Shown: in pieces, positions 59,520 to 64,000 of the stretch
Layout: each line of letters starts with the position of its first letter
Numbering within the stretch: the first letter of the stretch is position 1
NCBI GenBank assembly: GCA_021234155.1
Contig: JAJEKV010000031.1
Span: forward strand, 5,222,748-5,286,747
Origin: Isoetes taiwanensis
Taxonomy: Eukaryota > Streptophyta > Lycopodiopsida > Isoetales > Isoetaceae
DNA length: 64,000 nucleotides
Direction: 5' to 3'
Made by a program: the position numbers and the translations under genes
Notes under the pieces: model-generated
Database searches by the model: none
The model's input: the letters and a program-made list of their open reading frames with translations, nothing else
Told to the model about the DNA's origin: nothing

Positions 59520-60835
59520 TTATACAAACTGTTGTAGTAAACTATCCACATCTAAGAGGCTTGTCTGTTGTTTTCTAGCCTTCAACCGTGACCAGAATTT
59601 CTTTGGCTGTGATAACAATTCGCTTACTAGTGTTTCCTGTTTGGTTTCGTAGTATGCTCGTTTTTTCCTTCTCACTAATTGTTGATATTCTTTCTGAACT
59701 TTACCTTTCTCCTCCTGTATTGCATTCTTAAATTCCAGCCTCTTATTTTTACATTCCGTGTCATACCACCCATTACATGGCAATCCTTTCAATGCGCGAC
59801 GAGGTATGAAGCATTTCTGAGCCACCTCTATTAACATAAAAGTGAGCATTGTGTCCAGTTCCACTAAGGTCTCCGGCCATGTAGATTCCTTAGCATTTTG
59901 CTCACACATCTTCTTAAAGATGTTCATCTTACGTGGATCCATATTTATCCTAGTTTGTGTTTCTGGGTTAGGTGTGTTTATAACACCTTGGTCCTGAAGT
60001 CTTAAATGCACCACAATTGGGAAGTGATCAGAAGTTGGTATGCCATCATCGACACTCAAGTTGCTAATGCTGTCCACCATATGGGTCCCTGTCATAACCA
60101 GGTCAACAACACTGGATCCAATTCCCATGACTCCTTTAGATGTACATTTCTTTGATTGAGGAAATTTACTGATACCATTCAGTACAATTAAGTCTAAGCC
60201 ATTGCACATATTTAAAAGATGCATGCCTTGTGGCTGCACATCCTTGGATTGATCTTCTGTGGCTCTATCCCATCCATTTGCCTGCAAGTCTACCTCATCC
60301 AGTTTTTCCATTCATATGGGATCTCCTGATCCAGCCATTAAATAGGCTTGCTCACCAGCGATTCTGGCATTAAAGTCTCCCATAAAAGGATATCTCCATG
60401 TCTCCCTAGATCCAACACATCCTGTTCCAGATGGTGGAAAGGGTCATCTTTATCCATCTCTCCCACCATATAAGTGGGGGACTCTCTATGTGGATAGTAA
60501 CAGCCAGCTATATAAATATTTCTATGTGCGCCTGCAACCTTTAGCCAAATATGTTCCTTCGCAGAATTCTTCTTGGCTATAGAAAACATATGTTTAATGT
60601 TACTACGAATGTAGCATGCTATTCCTCCAAAGCCTTTCCTCCTCCAGTTTCTCTTATGCCATACTGAATGCATTAAGGTAAATCAGGTGAATTTACGGTA
60701 AACCATGTTCTTCATGTTCGTGTGTCTCAAGTAAAAATACAACATCCCAAGATTCGAGAACATGGTTGAGAAGTGCAGCCTCTTCTACTTTCCCATTGAT
60801 GTTCCTTGCGCATAACCACGATGGTCTTTATTCCC
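59520..60835 (-). pseudogene. LINE-2 endonuclease and linker, one main frameshift
   Basis: From about 60835 the minus strand reads NINGKVEE, then WDVVFLLETHEHEE (the catalytic E site). In the frame from 60673 come GGIACYIRSNIKHM, EHIWLKVAG and IYIAGCYYPHRESP. The GDFNARIAGEQA core lies at about 60390-60350, one base out of frame with the preceding part. The frame 60311-59520 (263 residues) follows with SSVVDLVMTGTHM and TSDHFPIVVHL (SDH catalytic motif), then a linker with GLPCNGWYDTECKNKR. The order is complete for an apurinic-type endonuclease that nicks target DNA. Confidence 0.88.
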
Positions 60836-62027
60836 TATTAGGCAATAATCGCTTTCCCATTTCTTAGGAAAGCTTTCTTGCCCTTTCTGTTCTTCCTTTA
60901 CTTTTTGTATTTCTTCTTTTCTTTGAGCAAGTTGTGCAAAGGTAAGATCATCATTGATCGGATATTTTTGCCCTTTAAAGCGGTCGCGTTGATACATCAC
61001 TCTCATTTTGTTTCTTCATTTTGCAAATTTGACAAGTATGTTCACGGTCACCGGTTTGTTCTCTTCCCTACCACCAGTATGCATTTATTATGCCTTCCCA
61101 TTGTCATTTGCAAATGATTGGGGAAAAATTCCCCAACTTCCTCTTTAGTGTTTTCATCTTCCTTCTCGGGTAAGCCCGCAATTACGATATTCAAGGGGCC
61201 GCTTTCCTTGTTCTCGCTTTTCATAAATCATCCATTCTATCATTCAATTTATTAACTACATCTGTGAAACTTTCATAGTCATCTATTTCCTGATATGTGG
61301 CAGCAGGTGTTTCTTTCATGTTTGCTATCTGTTGCATAAAAGAGAGATTTTCTTGCTTCAAAACATGAATAGAATCAGTCATACCTTGCAGGAGTTCCAA
61401 TATCTTTGCCTCCTTTGCATCATTTTCTTTTCTTGTTTGCTCCATCATTTCCAAAATCTTGAGCATCAGGGTTCGGGATGCCGACATTTCATTCAACATC
61501 TGGCACAGAATTGACTGCATCCCTGCAATATTTGATGATAATGTTGTCTCAGACATAATCCCTGGTGCCAAATTTGTTACAGAAATCCCAGATCCTGCTG
61601 TTGCAATCTCTGGCCTTACAGCAGCTGACCCTGTTAGAATAGATGTTAGAGAATTCGTTGCCCCAATTTCTGCTGCTGAGACCTGGACTGTAGCATCTCC
61701 CGAAACTCCTGTGGCCGAAACCCATGTTGCCGCTCCCAAAACCCCTGTTGTAGATACACCTGTAGCAGAACCTGCCGAAACCCCTGTTGCAGCTCCCGAG
61801 ACCCCTGTTGCAGCTCCCGAAACCCCTGTTGAAAACGTCCCTGTAGTAGAACCTGCAGTAAAGACTTCTGTAACTACAGCCTGAACTGCCGGAATCGTTG
61901 TTATTGCAGCCGAAACTTCTGTTGCCGCTAAGCTTTCATCGGGACGAGTCCGAGTCCGGACAACTCCATTGTTTTTGTTTTTTTTTCGCTTTTTTAGTCT
62001 TCTTATCTTTTTTGTATGGGATTCCAT
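60785..62027 (-). pseudogene. LINE-2 ORF1 (RNA-binding protein), frameshifted
   Basis: The first frame (62027-61221, 268 residues) starts ATG, with a very basic N-terminus (KKIRRLKKRKKNKN). A Thr/Ala/Gly/Val-rich zone follows with repeated GVSGAAT units (about residues 60-115). Then comes a probable coiled coil (about residues 170-235, with LMLKILEMMEQTRKENDAKE). It ends at DDL with TGA overlapping an ATG (ATGA). The next frame carries GPLNIVIAGLPEKEDENT, like the RRM part of LINE ORF1 proteins. A third (61006-60785) carries DRFKGQKYPINDDLTFAQLA, like the ORF1 C-terminal domain. ORF1 proteins coat LINE RNA as trimers. Confidence 0.75.
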
Positions 62028-62111
62028 AGCTTATCTTTTCGCTAAAAGACCGTGAGCTCCAGCGAAGACCCCCCACGCCCCCTTCCTTGCCCTTGTTTTA
62101 TGCGCCATCGC

Positions 62112-62585
<474 letters not shown>

Positions 62586-63575
62586 CAAATTTTCTGTCCA
62601 CTTGGCTCAAACATGCCACCTAGACTCAAACATGTCAAGGTGGCTCAAACATGCCACCAAGGTGGCTCAAACATGCCACCAAGGTGGCTCCAACATGCCA
62701 CGCGTGCTCTAACGTGCCATGCGGGCTCCAACATGCCAAGGTGGTGCAAACATGCCATGTGGGCTCCACCATGCCAAGGTGGCTCACAACATGCCACCTA
62801 GGCTTAAATATGCCAAGGTGGCCCAACACATGCCACCTAGGCTCCAACATGCCACCTAGGCTCAAACATGCCAAGGTGGCTCAAACATGCCACGTGGGCC
62901 ACCTAGGCTCCAATATGCCAAGGTGGCTCAAACATGCCACCTAGGCTTCAACATGACAAGGTGGCTCAAACATGCCACGTGGGCTTCAACATGCCACCTA
63001 GGCTCCAACATGCCAAGGTGGCTCAAACATGCCACGTGGGCTCTAACATGCCACCTAGGCTCCAACATGTCAAGGTGTCTCAAACATGCCACGTGGGCTC
63101 CAACATGCCAAGGTGGCTTTAACATGCCACCTAGGCTCAAACATGCCAAGGTAGCTCCAACATGCCACCTAGGCTCCAACATGACAAAATGGCTCAAACA
63201 TGCCACCTAGGCTCCAACGTGCTCAACATGCCACGTGGGCTCCAACATGCCACCTATGCTCCAACTTGCCAGGTGGCTCAAATATGCCACGTGGGCTCCA
63301 ACATGCCACCTAGGCTCCCACATGCCAAGGTGGCTCACACATGCCACCTAGGCTCAAACATGCCATGCAGGCTCACTTGGCTCCAACATGCCAAGGTGGT
63401 TCAGCCACGCGGGCTCCAACGTGCCTTCTAGGCTCCAACATGCCAAGGTGGCTCAAACATGCCACCTAGGCTAAAAAATGCCAAGGTGGCTCCAACATGC
63501 CACCTAGGCTCCAACATGCTCAAACATGCCACGTGGGCTCCAACATGCCACCTATGCTCCAACATGCCAATGTGA
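62586..63575 (+). repeat. Minisatellite, 18-19-bp units of two alternating types
   Basis: About fifty units such as CTCCAACATGCCACCTAGG and CTCAAACATGCCAAGGTGG, plus a GCCACGTGGG variant. The cores CCACCTAGG and CCAAGGTGG are close to reverse complements of each other. Open frames on both strands reflect the repeat (MPPRLQHAKVAQTCH-like periodic peptides) and are not genes. Confidence 0.93.
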
Positions 63576-63604
63576 CGTTCCATGTAGTTATACGGTCTAC
63601 GTCA

Positions 63605-63633
63605 TGTATTTGTACGGGACACGTACAAATACA
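63605..63633. other. Perfect 12-bp hairpin after the minisatellite
   Basis: TGTATTTGTACG and CGTACAAATACA are separated by GGACA. ACGTCA occurs on both sides of the hairpin (about 63599 and 63637). Confidence 0.8.
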
Positions 63634-63639
63634 AGCACG

Positions 63640-64000
63640 TCACCACGCTACCATGGGGGTATGGGAACTTAATTGCAACCTAGGGGGTTACCTTAAAAAG
63701 GATTAAATTAGCTATGCTAATTTAACACATTAATAATAATAACCTATAACCTAGGAAATTAGGCTAATTACCATTTGGGAAGGCGCCACCTGCCCCAATC
63801 GATTGGGCAGCATGGGGATTGCCAAGTTTGGATGCCAACTTGACCCCTATCCCTGGGATTGACTCGAAGAGATCGACCAAGGAAGGCGGGGAGCTGGCGC
63901 CATCATACACTGGGCAGAGAATCGCCATAACGATCGTCCTGTGAAGTAACAATTTGAATTCTCAACTCCCGAGGAGATGGAGGCCCCATGGAAACGAGTC
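63640..64000. other. No recognisable gene
   Basis: AT-rich then GC-richer sequence. A 62-residue minus-strand frame (63952-63764) is open and includes PSLVDLFESIPGIG, but I recognise no family. The window ends inside it or its upstream flank. Confidence 0.4.

Noticed and set aside
62586-63575. CRISPR-like direct repeat array
   Set aside because: Units are contiguous and variable without unique spacers, in a plant-type nuclear sequence; it is a minisatellite.

Overview
The window is transposon-dense nuclear DNA from a land plant. Support comes from CACTA transposase remnants with plant-type DUF4218/DUF4216 domains, plant-style LINEs, a tRNA-derived SINE, a Helitron end, and an alternative oxidase fragment split by an intron at the position used in land plants. 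The style of the LINE reverse transcriptases and the long (AG)n tracts make me think of a fern or other seed-free plant, but that is an impression. I see no intact cellular gene. Nearly everything is a repeat, a dead element or a gene fragment.

Layout. 1-8958: degenerate tandem array of a ~1.04 kb satellite (subfamily A). ~9985-17847: decayed CACTA element read on the minus strand, ending in a recognisable CACTACAAGGG terminus. 17848-22227: a second array of the same satellite (subfamily B), carrying a 601-bp hAT-like insertion with an 8-bp target duplication. ~22390-23860: a small relative of the CACTA element. 24303-30088: a plus-strand LINE (LINE-4) with (TTCC)n on both sides. 30361-45711: a tandem segmental duplication (U1, U2) that includes the last exons of an alternative oxidase gene. 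U1 later received a 6.6-kb Helitron (32725-39363); U2 received a 687-bp hAT element and a 1.6-kb block with a 103-bp inverted repeat. Each copy preserves the empty site of the other's insertions.

45712-49550: gene-free, purine-rich and GT-rich degenerate repeats. 49574-62264: minus-strand retroposons: a SINE, a 5'-truncated LINE (LINE-3), a poly(A) LINE fragment (LINE-5) inside a tandemly duplicated gene end, a LINE fragment with a (CAA)n expansion (LINE-1), and a nearly full-length dead LINE (LINE-2) between two ~142-bp (AG)n tracts. 62586-63575: an 18-19-bp minisatellite whose two unit types are near reverse complements.

The most interesting system is the LINE family of copies 1-4. Three copies end in a two-tier stem-loop (AGACC-N4-GGTCT inside a second, compensating stem) followed by a simple-repeat tail. 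Two copies have the same simple repeat on both sides, which suggests insertion into microsatellites. A SINE with a similar 3' end sits beside one of them.
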